A stretch of 27,870 nt of DNA from Porticoccaceae bacterium (GTDB taxonomy: Bacteria > Pseudomonadota > Gammaproteobacteria > Pseudomonadales > Porticoccaceae): contig JALRJD010000365.1 of the NCBI GenBank assembly GCA_023255165.1, forward strand, positions 1-27,870, given 5' to 3'. Every line of letters begins with the position of its first letter. Within the stretch, counting starts at the first letter, position 1. Shown here piece after piece: positions 1-7,878 of the stretch. A program made the position numbers and the translations under genes. The notes beneath the pieces were generated by a model that was given only the letters and a program-made list of their open reading frames with translations, was not told the origin of the DNA and searched no databases.

Positions 1-576
1 CTGATCAATTTCCGTGTGGGTGGCAAACACGCCGGCTACGGTGAAAGCCTGCGCCACAGTCGGCCCCTGCGCCTCTGGCACAATCACCGTCAGGCGCTGC
101 CCTGGCTGCACATCCAGACTGGTTGCCAGCACCTCGGAGAGCAAAATCTGATTACCCTTGGGCACCTCGACTGCGGCTTCGGAAAGCACTTGCTGCAACC
201 CCGCGGGCACTGCCTGCGCATCCAGACCCAACAGCTGGATAGGCCTGCTATTGTGTCGAAAATGCACCAGCCCGTTAACTTCAGCATAGGGCGTGACTTC
301 GGTTACAGAAGGTTGTTTGGCAATCACTAACCCATCGCCGCGCCAGTCGGCCACGCCCTGCTGGTGAATCATCTGCACATGGGGAACCACCGAGAGTATG
401 CGTTGGCGCAGTTCGCGATCGAAGCCATTCATTACCGACAGCACAATAATCAACAGTCCGACGCCGAGCACCAGACCACTGATCGCCAGCAGTGAGATAA
501 ACGACACCAACCGGTTGCCCGCGCCGCCCGCGGAGAAGTAGCGCAGCCCGACAAATAGCGAGAGGGGCTTAAACAA
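1..576 (-). CDS. lolE: LolE, lipoprotein-releasing ABC permease (partial)
   Basis: This is the N-terminal part of a LolC/LolE-family inner-membrane permease, which with LolD extracts mature lipoproteins from the inner membrane and hands them to LolA. Its C-terminus lies beyond base 1. The visible protein starts with the family hallmark (PLSLFVGLRYFSAG), then a first transmembrane segment ending in LSVMNGFDREL, then the start of the periplasmic domain. I place the start at a TTG at 574-576, overlapping the lolD stop by 8 nt, because GGAGG sits 6 nt upstream and the frame further upstream has no ATG or GTG nearby. It is the third gene of lolC-lolD-lolE, the enterobacterial and Pseudomonas order, which is why I call it LolE rather than LolC. 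The family assignment is firm; the E label rests on position. Confidence 0.88.
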   Translation of the reverse strand, partial: MFKPLSLFVGLRYFSAGGAGNRLVSFISLLAISGLVLGVGLLIIVLSVMNGFDRELRQRILSVVPHVQMIHQQGVADWRGDGLVIAKQPSVTEVTPYAEVNGLVHFRHNSRPIQLLGLDAQAVPAGLQQVLSEAAVEVPKGNQILLSEVLATSLDVQPGQRLTVIVPEAQGPTVAQAFTVAGVFATHTEIDQ

Positions 577-1267
577 CCGCGGCCTCCAATTCCACCAGCT
601 GGCCATTAATTAAATTGACCTGACGATCCATGCGCGCGGCAATAGCGGGATCGTGAGTGACCACCACAAAGGCGAGATTAAGCGACTGGTTTAACTCCAG
701 CAACAGGTCGAGAATAACTTCGGCGGTGCCAGGGTCGAGATTGCCGGTGGGCTCATCCATCAATACCACCGAGGGCGATGTCACCAGCGCCCGGGCAATG
801 GCCACGCGCTGTCTTTCACCACCAGAGAGTTCCGCGGGCTTGTGCTGCACACGATCAGCCAGCCCTACTTTGTCGAGCAGCTGTTGCGCCCGTTGGCGTG
901 CCTCAGCAACCGAAGCACCGCCGATCAAGCATGGCAAGGCGACATTTTCCAACGCGCTAAATTCGCCGAGCAGATGGTGAAACTGATAGACAAAGCCAAC
1001 ATGCTTGTTGCGCCAGCTGGCGCGATGGGAAACACTCAGCTGCTGCCAGTCGGTGCCGCAGACCATCACCGTGCCGGCGGTCGGGTCGTCAAGGCCGCCA
1101 AGCAGATTGAGCAAAGTGGTTTTACCGGAGCCGGATACCCCAACCACGGCGAGCTTTTCGCCTGGCCTAACGACAATATGGGTGTCGCGCAGAACCGGTA
1201 CCAGAACCTCGCCCTGATAATAGTCGCGGCCGACTGCGCGTGCCTCCAGCACATAATCAGTGGTCAT
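569..1267 (-). CDS. lolD: LolD, lipoprotein-releasing ABC ATPase
   Basis: This is the 232-residue ATPase of the LolCDE lipoprotein exporter on the cytoplasmic face of the inner membrane, close to the 233 residues of E. coli LolD. The Walker A motif (GVSGSGKTTLL), the ABC signature (LSGGERQRVAIARAL), Walker B (VVLMDEPTGNLD) and the switch histidine (VVVTHDP) are all intact. A longer in-frame start exists 36 nt upstream, but the ATG at 1265-1267 has GGAGG 9 nt upstream and gives the normal family N-terminus (MTTDYVLEARAV). The start lies inside the 3' end of lolC and the stop lies inside the start of lolE, so the three genes are translationally coupled. Confidence 0.95.
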   Translation of the reverse strand: MTTDYVLEARAVGRDYYQGEVLVPVLRDTHIVVRPGEKLAVVGVSGSGKTTLLNLLGGLDDPTAGTVMVCGTDWQQLSVSHRASWRNKHVGFVYQFHHLLGEFSALENVALPCLIGGASVAEARQRAQQLLDKVGLADRVQHKPAELSGGERQRVAIARALVTSPSVVLMDEPTGNLDPGTAEVILDLLLELNQSLNLAFVVVTHDPAIAARMDRQVNLINGQLVELEAAVV

Positions 1268-2618
1268 AGCGTAGCGCCTCCGCAGGTAGAACTTTGCCCG
1301 CACGCCAGGCGGGATAAAGTGTGGCGATAAAACTGATCAGCAGTGCGCCAGTTACCACGGCAAACACATCGCCGAGCAGTATTTTTGAAGGTAGCGCGCT
1401 GATCAGATAGATCGACGGGTCAAACATATAGCTGCCGCTAAGATGCTCAAGCAAGGCGACAATATCGCCAATAAAATAGGCCAGCAGGCAACCGAGCACA
1501 GTGCCGACGAGGATGCCCAAACTGCCCACGGCCAACCCCTGAATGACAAATATTTTTACCACCGTCGAGGATGTTGCGCCGAGGGTGCGCACCACGGCAA
1601 TATCTTTACGCTTGTCCGAGACCATCAGCACCAGACTGGCAACAATATTGAAAGCGGCCACCGCGATAATCACCGACAGCAGCAGACTGACAATCACCTT
1701 TTCCATTCGCATGGCGCGGAACAGCGTGCCCATATCATCGCTCCAGCTGCGCCACTGTAATGCCGGGTCCAGCGCGCCACTGGCACGCTGAGCGCCGAGC
1801 CAACTATCTGCCAGAAAGGCGTCAGACAGTTCAATCTGCGCGCCCTGATAACGGTCACCCAGCTGCAACAGCTTCTGCCCGTCGCGGTAATGGATAAAGG
1901 CCAGCGAGCCGTCGACCTGGGCGCCAACCTGAAAAATACCGCTGACTGTGACGCGCTTGATGCGCGGAAAAACCCCTGCCGGCGTGACCGTCACTCTGGG
2001 CAGAGTCAGCTGCACTGTGTCGCCGACAAACAGATCCAGTTTGCGTGCGACCTGACTGCCAATCACCACCCCAAACTGCCCTTCCTGTAACTGGCCGACA
2101 TAGCCACTGATCATACTTTCAGCAAGTTTTTCCGCGGTTTTTGATTGCGGGTCGAGCCCCTGAAGCACCAGTCCGGTTTGACGCTCATCGCGCGAGGCCA
2201 TCACAAAGCTCTGCAACATCGGCACCACCGCGATAACGCTGGGCTGATTCCGAGGTTGTCGTGTCAATTGTTGTGGCGACCGCACTGTAGATTGCTGTGT
2301 AGATTGCTGTGTAGATTGCCCTGTAGATTGCCCTGTAGATTGCTCTGTTGAATGTTGCGTTAGCTGTTGTGCTAACCGGTCGATATCCTCAATGCTCAGC
2401 CCCTGACGACTGCTGACCGTAATATGCGGCACCACTTTTAGCAGGCGCATTTTGATCTCGCGATCAAAGCCATTCATCACCGACAGCACCACAATCAGTG
2501 CCATCACACCGAGCGCCATCGCCGCGAGGGAAAACAGTGAGATAAACGACACAAAGCCATCGCGTCGTTTGCTGCGCATATAGCGCAAACCGATAAAAAG
2601 CGGGAGGTTGGTTAACAT
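1257..2618 (-). CDS. lolC: LolC, lipoprotein-releasing ABC permease with repeat insert
   Basis: This is the first gene of the lolCDE operon and encodes a 453-residue MacB/FtsX-fold permease. It begins with the LolC-like FIGLRYMRSKRRDGF, followed by TM1 (about residues 25-48) and LSVMNGFDREI. A large periplasmic domain and three C-terminal TM segments follow, with the family stretch DKRKDIAVVRTLGA. The ATG at 2616-2618 is chosen because the upstream 24 codons do not resemble the family. E. coli LolC is about 399 residues. Much of the excess here is a Gln/Ser/Thr-rich stretch (about residues 87-126) made of tandem four-residue units (QSTx) in the periplasmic domain, encoded by a 12-bp tandem repeat. 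The rest of the domain reads normally, so I expect the protein to be functional. Confidence 0.93.
   Translation of the reverse strand: MLTNLPLFIGLRYMRSKRRDGFVSFISLFSLAAMALGVMALIVVLSVMNGFDREIKMRLLKVVPHITVSSRQGLSIEDIDRLAQQLTQHSTEQSTGQSTGQSTQQSTQQSTVRSPQQLTRQPRNQPSVIAVVPMLQSFVMASRDERQTGLVLQGLDPQSKTAEKLAESMISGYVGQLQEGQFGVVIGSQVARKLDLFVGDTVQLTLPRVTVTPAGVFPRIKRVTVSGIFQVGAQVDGSLAFIHYRDGQKLLQLGDRYQGAQIELSDAFLADSWLGAQRASGALDPALQWRSWSDDMGTLFRAMRMEKVIVSLLLSVIIAVAAFNIVASLVLMVSDKRKDIAVVRTLGATSSTVVKIFVIQGLAVGSLGILVGTVLGCLLAYFIGDIVALLEHLSGSYMFDPSIYLISALPSKILLGDVFAVVTGALLISFIATLYPAWRAGKVLPAEALRYDH
2286..2345 (-). repeat. 12-bp in-frame tandem repeat inside lolC
   Basis: There are five consecutive 12-bp units (plus-strand form tgtagattgctg, with the last bases varying as ctg, ccc or ctc) at 2286-2297, 2298-2309, 2310-2321, 2322-2333 and 2334-2345. 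A decayed sixth unit lies at 2346-2357. On the coding strand each unit encodes Gln-Ser-Thr plus Gly or Gln. Because 12 is divisible by three, gain or loss of units would change the length of the LolC periplasmic domain without a frameshift. Confidence 0.95.
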
Positions 2619-2732
2619 GCAGGGATTAAACCCGAAAGCGGTATGACACACAACAACGCATGGTTTAATCGGGGCAGCGAGCGAAACCACGCCCTACAAA
2701 AAGCTCTCTATAGGGGGCTAATTTATAAGCTG

Positions 2733-3023
2733 CTAACCATGCAAAGCCTTGAGAGCAGTTTGAGGATCAGCATCGACAATTCGTAACAGTGCTTTGGCTG
2801 GGCCTGTTGGATGTCGGCGACCCTGCTCCCAGTTTTCAAGGGTTCGGTTGCTAACACCAATCAGCAGGGCAAAGCGGGCCTGAGACAGGCCGGTCTTTTC
2901 ACGAATGCTTTTTACTTCCGGGTCCGGAAAAGCAAACTGCCGCGATGGCTTTGCCTTACCTTTAATAATGGCGTCCATCTGTCCGACGCTGGACAGCAAT
3001 TCATCAAATATTTCTTTATCCAT
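2733..3023 (-). CDS. NadS-like HTH antitoxin (HigA type)
   Basis: This 96-residue protein has an N-terminal segment (MDKEIFDELLSSVGQMDAIIKG) followed by a Cro/C1-type helix-turn-helix, about residues 42-75 (REKTGLSQARFALLIGVSNR then TLENWEQGRRHPTGPAKALL). This matches the layout of the 'NadS' antitoxin family as I know it. It would neutralise the RelE/HigB-like toxin encoded immediately upstream and repress the shared promoter. I use the ATG at 3021-3023, which overlaps the toxin stop by 8 nt. An in-frame start 15 nt upstream is possible but would add residues not typical of the family. Toxin-first order is typical of HigBA-like modules. Confidence 0.85.
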   Translation of the reverse strand: MDKEIFDELLSSVGQMDAIIKGKAKPSRQFAFPDPEVKSIREKTGLSQARFALLIGVSNRTLENWEQGRRHPTGPAKALLRIVDADPQTALKALHG

Positions 3024-3336
3024 CACACCACCCTTCAATAATTTGTCTCAGCGCCTTTAATTGAGCCTGAGTGAGATTATCCTGTTTACCTTTGGCATAG
3101 GTATAAATCATACGGATATGCTCATCATCCACCACCCAGTAATAAATAACCCTGATGCCACCACTCTTACCGCGTCCATCAAGACTCCAGCGCACCTTTC
3201 TCAAACCACCTGAGGACTGGATGATCTGACCAATATCCGGGCGCTGGATCAGTGCCTCTTGCAATCGCCGGTACTCATCATCAGTCATGAGCTCTTTGAT
3301 CAAACGGGTGAAAATTGGAGTTTCAACAATGATCAT
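3016..3336 (-). CDS. RelE/HigB-like toxin
   Basis: This 106-residue basic protein belongs to the RelE/HigB superfamily of ribosome-dependent mRNA interferases. The visible family features are the central strand run (LRKVRWSLDGRGKSGGIRV) and the following hydrophobic strand IYYWVVDD. The C-terminal block (IRMIYTYAKGKQDNLT) ends in the AKG-K-dnL motif common to this RelE subfamily. The ATG at 3334-3336 is the first start in frame and has no good Shine-Dalgarno sequence. A short inverted repeat sits just upstream. The antitoxin gene overlaps its 3' end, so the pair is co-translated. Activity is inferred from family membership only. Confidence 0.83.
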   Translation of the reverse strand: MIIVETPIFTRLIKELMTDDEYRRLQEALIQRPDIGQIIQSSGGLRKVRWSLDGRGKSGGIRVIYYWVVDDEHIRMIYTYAKGKQDNLTQAQLKALRQIIEGWCDG

Positions 3337-3341
3337 GGAAT

Positions 3342-3358
3342 ATACGCCAATGACGTAT
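3342..3358. promoter_or_regulatory. Possible operator of the toxin-antitoxin pair
   Basis: The inverted repeat ATACG-N7-CGTAT lies 5 nt upstream of the toxin start codon. HTH antitoxins of this type commonly bind such palindromes to repress their own operon. The arms are only 5 bp and I could not identify convincing -35/-10 elements around them, so this is a weak call based on position and symmetry. Confidence 0.35.
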
Positions 3359-3603
3359 TGTATTCAAATTTTCTTGTCTGTGTCGTCATAGAATCCGGCC
3401 GCCTGATACCTTTCGATCGTCCCTGTGCAGCCTCTGTGAAGAACTGTCAGAAGCCGGGAAATAATGCCCTCGAAAGTCAGACTTTAATGCCGTACTGATC
3501 ACAGGAATTTGTTTAAAACCAGTATGGCGCGGGCAACTTTTCAACCTTGGCCTACAATTAGGCTGTTAATTCCAGTTAAACGAGTAGCAAAGGAATGTTG
3601 GCT

Positions 3604-3906
3604 ATGAAAAATCTGATTTTGGCTTTGGCCATTACCTTAACGAACGGCCTGTTGGGCGGCACCCTTGCCGCGGAGCAGATCACTCTGCCTCTGGGCGAGC
3701 AGACCCGGCAATCAGAGTTGCAGCTGCCTCAGCGGGGTATGCATAAAGATGCGGTGCAACGGGAGTTCGGAAATCCAGAGGAGATTACCGATGCGGTCGG
3801 CGATCCACCGATCAGCCAGTGGCGCTATGCGGATTACGTGGTCTATTTCGAGGGCAACTGGGTTATTCGCGCCGTGGTCAAGCACCGGGCGCAGGACGAT
3901 AACTAG
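3604..3906 (+). CDS. Small exported BamE/OmlA-like protein
   Basis: This protein of about 100 residues has a Sec signal peptide (MKNLILALAITLTNGLLGGTLAA, cleavage expected before EQ). It is followed by one small domain with the pattern RGMHKDAVQREFGNPEEI, a PPISQWRY block and VVYFEGNWVIRAVV. That pattern resembles the SmpA/OmlA (BamE-like) fold: a helix that measures a 'G-x-P' turn, then beta strands. The ATG at 3604 is preferred over the one at 3595 because AGGA at 3591-3594 gives 9 nt spacing to 3604 and none to 3595. Pseudomonas carries a similar small gene (often labelled phosphodiesterase) next to sth. It runs convergently into sthA, the two TAG stops sharing the palindrome CTAG. Its exact role is unknown. 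Confidence 0.75.
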   Translation: MKNLILALAITLTNGLLGGTLAAEQITLPLGEQTRQSELQLPQRGMHKDAVQREFGNPEEITDAVGDPPISQWRYADYVVYFEGNWVIRAVVKHRAQDDN

Positions 3907-5330
3907 CGCTGCTTGGCCTCAAAGTGACGGTGTTCGCGGCTGACGCGATTGAGGCCGTTCATTGAGGCAATGCGGTAAGCTTCCGCCATGGTGGGATAGT
4001 TAAAGGTTGTACGCACAAAATATTTAATGCTGTTGGCTTCACCTTCCTGATTCATAATCGCCTGCCCAATATGAATAATCTCCGCAGCCTCTGCGCCAAA
4101 GCAGTGGATGCCGAGTATCTGCAAGGTCTCCTGATGAAAGAGAATTTTTAGCATGCCGACCTCTTCCCCGGAAATATGCGCCCGCGCGGTGTCTTTGAAA
4201 TAGGCGCGGCCGATTTCATAGGGAATTTTCTGTTCGGTGAGTTCGCGCTCGTTCTTGCCAACGTAGCTGATTTCCGGGATTGTCCAGATGCCGGTGGCAA
4301 CATCCTCAACACGATACTGATCCGCCATGCCGCACATATGCGACGCGGCAAAGCGACCCTGATCGTAGGCAGCGCCAGCCAGTGCCGGCCAGCCAATCAC
4401 ATCTCCGGCGGCATAAATATGCGGCACCGCGGTCTGGTAATCTTTGTTGACCTGAATCTGGCCGCGCTGATCCACTTCCAGCCCAATATTTTCAAGACCG
4501 AGATTTTTGGTATTGCCGCTGCGGCCGTTGCACCAGAGCAATGCTTCCGCATGGATACGTTTGCCCGACTTTAATTCCAGGGTGACGCCATTCTCGCCGG
4601 TGGTGACGCTGGCGTATTCTTCGTTGTGGCGCACCATCACGTTGAGATCGCGCAGGTGATAGCTCAGCGCATCCGAGATTTCATCATCGAGAAAACTCAT
4701 CAACCACTCTCTGGTGTTGACCAGATCAACCCTTGTATCCAGTCCCGAAAAGATCGAGGCGTACTCGCAACCGATTACGCCGGCGCCGTAGATAATAATA
4801 TTGCGCGGGGTGCTATCCAGACTCAGGATGGTGTCGCTGTCAAAGATATTCGGATGATTAAAGTCGATATCATCCGGGCGGTAAGGGCTCGACCCTGTGG
4901 CGAGCAGGAAATTTGCTGCCGTTACCGAGATCACTTTGCCATCGGCAGCGGTAATCGTAATTTTGTGCGCGCCAGTAAATTTGGCGCGGCCGGTGTAGGT
5001 CTGCACGCGATTGCGCGCGTAACCTTTGGTGCGCCCCTGTACCTGCTTGAGAATCACATCATCGGCGGCTTTCATTACCTCGGGAAACGAGAACCAGCGC
5101 GGCTCGCCGACGGCGCGGAACATCGGCATGGTGTTGTATTGCATCATGCGCCGAATCGAGTGTCGCAGCGCTTTTGAGGGAATTGTGCCGAGATGGGTGC
5201 AGTTGCCGCCAACCATCGCGCGTTCGTCGACCACGGCAACCCGCCAGCCCTGTTTGACCGCGCGTATTGCCGCGCCCTCGCCGGCCGGGCCACTGCCGAT
5301 CACCACCAGATCATATTGATGTTTAGTCAT
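3903..5330 (-). CDS. sthA: SthA, soluble pyridine nucleotide transhydrogenase
   Basis: This is a cytosolic FAD-dependent flavoprotein that moves hydride between NADPH and NAD+, usually to re-oxidise excess NADPH. It is 475 residues, slightly longer than E. coli SthA. It shows the FAD-binding motif GSGPAGEG (about residues 12-19), the NAD(P)-binding motif GAGVIGCEY (182-190), the second FAD motif (IYAAGDVIG) and the C-terminal dimerisation block with HCFGAEAAEIIHIGQAIM and FNYPTMAEAYR. The redox-active CxxxxC of related lipoamide dehydrogenases is reduced to a single cysteine (NCTHLGTIPSKALRH, Cys44), which is diagnostic for SthA. Its ATG overlaps the nqrM stop codon (ATGA), so it is the last, translationally coupled gene of the nqr operon. 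Confidence 0.96.
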   Translation of the reverse strand: MTKHQYDLVVIGSGPAGEGAAIRAVKQGWRVAVVDERAMVGGNCTHLGTIPSKALRHSIRRMMQYNTMPMFRAVGEPRWFSFPEVMKAADDVILKQVQGRTKGYARNRVQTYTGRAKFTGAHKITITAADGKVISVTAANFLLATGSSPYRPDDIDFNHPNIFDSDTILSLDSTPRNIIIYGAGVIGCEYASIFSGLDTRVDLVNTREWLMSFLDDEISDALSYHLRDLNVMVRHNEEYASVTTGENGVTLELKSGKRIHAEALLWCNGRSGNTKNLGLENIGLEVDQRGQIQVNKDYQTAVPHIYAAGDVIGWPALAGAAYDQGRFAASHMCGMADQYRVEDVATGIWTIPEISYVGKNERELTEQKIPYEIGRAYFKDTARAHISGEEVGMLKILFHQETLQILGIHCFGAEAAEIIHIGQAIMNQEGEANSIKYFVRTTFNYPTMAEAYRIASMNGLNRVSREHRHFEAKQR

Positions 5331-5566
5331 TTCTGGTTCTCTTTTCCGGTTGGCCCGGCGGCGTTATAGGCCAAATCAGTACTATTTTGTTCATCGCATT
5401 TATTCGGATCACCGCCGCAAATATCACAGCTGTAGTTGGCTTCGCCAAGCGCGGCGCCGACGCCACCACAGGAACCGGAGATCGGCTTACGGCCCATCAG
5501 CACGCCCACTGCCATAGCTGTAATCAGCAGGGCAAATACAATAATGGTCAACAAAATTTCAGCCAT
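5327..5566 (-). CDS. nqrM: NqrM, Na+-NQR maturation factor
   Basis: This 79-residue protein (DUF539 family) has one N-terminal transmembrane helix (about residues 3-24), followed by a short cytoplasmic tail with four cysteines, Cys33, Cys47, Cys50 and Cys57, in the pattern GSCGG ... CDICGG ... CDE. In Vibrio, NqrM is required for maturation of Na+-NQR, probably in delivering iron to the Fe centre, and as I recall a Cys at position 33 matters; that position is conserved here. The gene starts 2 nt after the apbE stop and overlaps sthA by 4 nt. The C-terminal 20 residues are polar and not obviously conserved. Confidence 0.92.
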   Translation of the reverse strand: MAEILLTIIVFALLITAMAVGVLMGRKPISGSCGGVGAALGEANYSCDICGGDPNKCDEQNSTDLAYNAAGPTGKENQK

Positions 5567-5568
5567 GA

Positions 5569-6627
5569 TTATCTCTCGCTGTGAGCAACTTGCCCGCTCA
5601 AATAGGGTTTGAAAGCGTCGCTGTATTCGACCTCAAACTGGTCGTTGCGGCGCACCAACATATAGACCGCGAGCGATTGCTGATTAGCCATTTCAAGCGC
5701 GGCTTTGTCGCCCATCACCAGAAATGCGGTGGCCCAGGCGTCGGCGTCACTGCAGCGCTCGCTGATCACAGTCACCGAGGCGAGACGATGGGTAATCGGC
5801 CTGCCGGTTCTCGGGTCGATACTGTGGGAATAACGCTGGCCATCTTTTTCAAAATAGTTGCGATAGTCACCAGAGGTGGCAACCGCCCCCTGCTGCAAAC
5901 CGATAACCTCTTCCACCTGACCAAGAGTATCTGGCTTCTCGATCGCGATGCGCCAGGGCTGACCTTTAGGGTTGAGACCACTGACCCGCATTTCACCGCC
6001 CACTTCCACCAGATAATCGGGCAGCGCGAGCATCTCAAGCAAGTCGGCCACCTGATCCACGGCGTAGCCTTTGGCTACCGCGGAAAGGTCGAGACGAATA
6101 GGCAGTTGCTTGCCAATTACTTGGTTGTCGTTATTGATTAACAGGTGTTCAAAGCCGCTATTGGCCAGGGCCTGATTAATTTCATCGTCGCCGGGAATGC
6201 GATCGCCAGTCGCCACCGGACCAAAGCCCCAGAGATCGACAATCGGCCCAACGCTGGGATCGAATGCCCCGCCGCTCTGCTGCCACACTGTGCGGCTGGT
6301 TTGCAGCACATCCCACAGCCCGGCGGAGGCGGTCATCTGCTCGCCGGCGGGCAGGCGGTTAAACTGGCTCAGTTCCGATTCGCTCTTGTAGGTCGACATG
6401 GAGAGATCGACCCTGTTCAGTGCGTTGTCAATTTGTTCAGCCAGATCCGCTGGCGCCGGCTGCTCGGCAACCACGGTGATATGGTAGCTGGTGCCCATCT
6501 TGGCGCCGGAGATATGAATAACCTCTGGCGCGTGATCACAGCCAGCCAACAGCAGTGTTGTCAGAACCGCAGAAAGCAAAAACGAGGCTCTCGCGAGCCC
6601 CGTTATTTTAGCGATCGTATTGATCAT
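5569..6627 (-). CDS. apbE: ApbE, FAD:protein FMN transferase lipoprotein
   Basis: This periplasmic flavin transferase of about 352 residues covalently attaches FMN from FAD to a threonine of NqrB and NqrC. The N-terminus is a lipoprotein signal ending in LLLAGC (lipid-modified Cys30), so it is membrane-anchored on the periplasmic side. ApbE-family motifs include GAKMGTSYHITV, LSAVAKGYAVDQVADLLE, VEVGGEMRVSG, and the C-terminal SHSIDPRTGRPI and SDADAWATAF, which bind FAD and Mg2+. I chose the ATG at 6625-6627, 7 nt after the nqrF stop. A longer form would start inside nqrF and add residues before the signal peptide. Confidence 0.95.
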   Translation of the reverse strand: MINTIAKITGLARASFLLSAVLTTLLLAGCDHAPEVIHISGAKMGTSYHITVVAEQPAPADLAEQIDNALNRVDLSMSTYKSESELSQFNRLPAGEQMTASAGLWDVLQTSRTVWQQSGGAFDPSVGPIVDLWGFGPVATGDRIPGDDEINQALANSGFEHLLINNDNQVIGKQLPIRLDLSAVAKGYAVDQVADLLEMLALPDYLVEVGGEMRVSGLNPKGQPWRIAIEKPDTLGQVEEVIGLQQGAVATSGDYRNYFEKDGQRYSHSIDPRTGRPITHRLASVTVISERCSDADAWATAFLVMGDKAALEMANQQSLAVYMLVRRNDQFEVEYSDAFKPYLSGQVAHSER

Positions 6628-6634
6628 CGCGATG

Positions 6635-7858
6635 TTACCCGCCGAAGTCGTCGAGCAGGATATTTTCATCCTCAACACCGAGATCCTGCAACATCTTGAC
6701 CACTGCAGCGTTCATCATCGGTGGCCCGCACATGTAGTATTCGCAGTCTTCAGGTGCTTCGTGGTTCTTCAGATACTGCTCGTACAACACGTTGTGAATA
6801 AAGCCGGTAAGTCCGTCCCAGTTATCTTCTGGCTGCGGATCCGACAATGCCAGATGCCACTCAAAGTTGTCGTTCTCGGCCGCCAGCGCATCGTATTCAT
6901 CATCATAGAAACACTCGCGCAGTGAGCGCGCGCCGTACCAGAAGCTGATTTTACGGTCGGTTTTAAGCCGCTTGAGCTGATCGAAGATATGCGAACGCAT
7001 CGGCGCCATACCCGCTCCGCCGCCGATAAAGATCATCTCATTGTCGGTATCTCTGGCGAAGAATTCACCGAATGGACCGTACACGGTAATTTTGTCGCCG
7101 GGCTTGAGGCTAAACACATAAGATGACATCTGCCCCGGAGGAATGCCCTCGGATCGTGGTGGTGGCGTGGCAATACGAATATTAAATTTAACCACACCCT
7201 TCTCGTCCGGGTAGTTGGCCATTGAATAGGCGCGAATAACCGGCTCGGTGACAATTGACTCGTAGTTAAAGAAGCCAAAGTGGTCCCAGTCGCCGCGGTA
7301 TTCCGGCTCGATATCAAAGTCAGAAAACTTGATATGGTGTGGTGGACATTCCAGCTGCACATAACCACCGGCGCGGAACTTGACATCCTCGCCCTCTGGC
7401 AGGCGCAGGGTCAGCTCTTTAATAAAGGTGGCAACATTGGGGTTTGACTCAACGGTGCACTCCCAGCGCTTGACCCCGAAGACCTCTTCAGGCACTTCGA
7501 TTTTCATATTGTGCTTGACCGCAACCTGGCAGGAGAGTCTCCAGCCTTCGGCGGCTTCACGACGATTAAAGTGGCTCTCTTCAGTGGGCAACATGGAGCC
7601 GCCACCGTCGGTGATCACACATTTACATTGTGCGCAGCTACCGCCTCCACCACAGGCCGAAGGCAGAAACAGCCCGGCGCCTGACAGTGTCTGCAGCAAT
7701 TTGTCGCCTGCGGGCACGGTGATGGTCTTTTCGCCATTGATCTCAATACTGACGTCGCCGGTTGCTACCAGCTTGCTGCGAGCGGCCAAAATAAAGGCAA
7801 CCAGCGCAAGGATAACCACGGTAAACATGGCTACGCCGAGGATAATTTCGATACTCAT
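6635..7858 (-). CDS. nqrF: NqrF, NADH-oxidising subunit of Na+-NQR
   Basis: This 407-residue subunit takes electrons from NADH through FAD to a [2Fe-2S] cluster. It has one N-terminal membrane helix (about residues 4-26). A plant-type ferredoxin domain follows with Cys69, Cys75, Cys78 and Cys110 (ACGGGGSCAQCKC ... LSC), matching the spacing in Vibrio NqrF. After it come a ferredoxin-reductase FAD domain (RAYSMANYP) and an NADH domain (IFIGGGAGMAPMRSH; CGPPMM near the C-terminus). It ends in the typical LDDFGG. A GGAG lies about 12 nt upstream of the ATG. It is separated from nqrE by about 20 nt and from apbE by 7 nt. Confidence 0.97.
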   Translation of the reverse strand: MSIEIILGVAMFTVVILALVAFILAARSKLVATGDVSIEINGEKTITVPAGDKLLQTLSGAGLFLPSACGGGGSCAQCKCVITDGGGSMLPTEESHFNRREAAEGWRLSCQVAVKHNMKIEVPEEVFGVKRWECTVESNPNVATFIKELTLRLPEGEDVKFRAGGYVQLECPPHHIKFSDFDIEPEYRGDWDHFGFFNYESIVTEPVIRAYSMANYPDEKGVVKFNIRIATPPPRSEGIPPGQMSSYVFSLKPGDKITVYGPFGEFFARDTDNEMIFIGGGAGMAPMRSHIFDQLKRLKTDRKISFWYGARSLRECFYDDEYDALAAENDNFEWHLALSDPQPEDNWDGLTGFIHNVLYEQYLKNHEAPEDCEYYMCGPPMMNAAVVKMLQDLGVEDENILLDDFGG

Positions 7859-7878
7859 GAGTAGTTACTTCTCCGTAA

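Noticed and set aside
3259..3498. 79-codon plus-strand frame over the toxin gene start and upstream region
   Set aside because: It overlaps the toxin start antisense, lacks a ribosome site and shows no family features.
4626..5177. 183-codon plus-strand frame antisense to sthA
   Set aside because: It is a shadow of the well-supported sthA gene, with no own ribosome site or motif.
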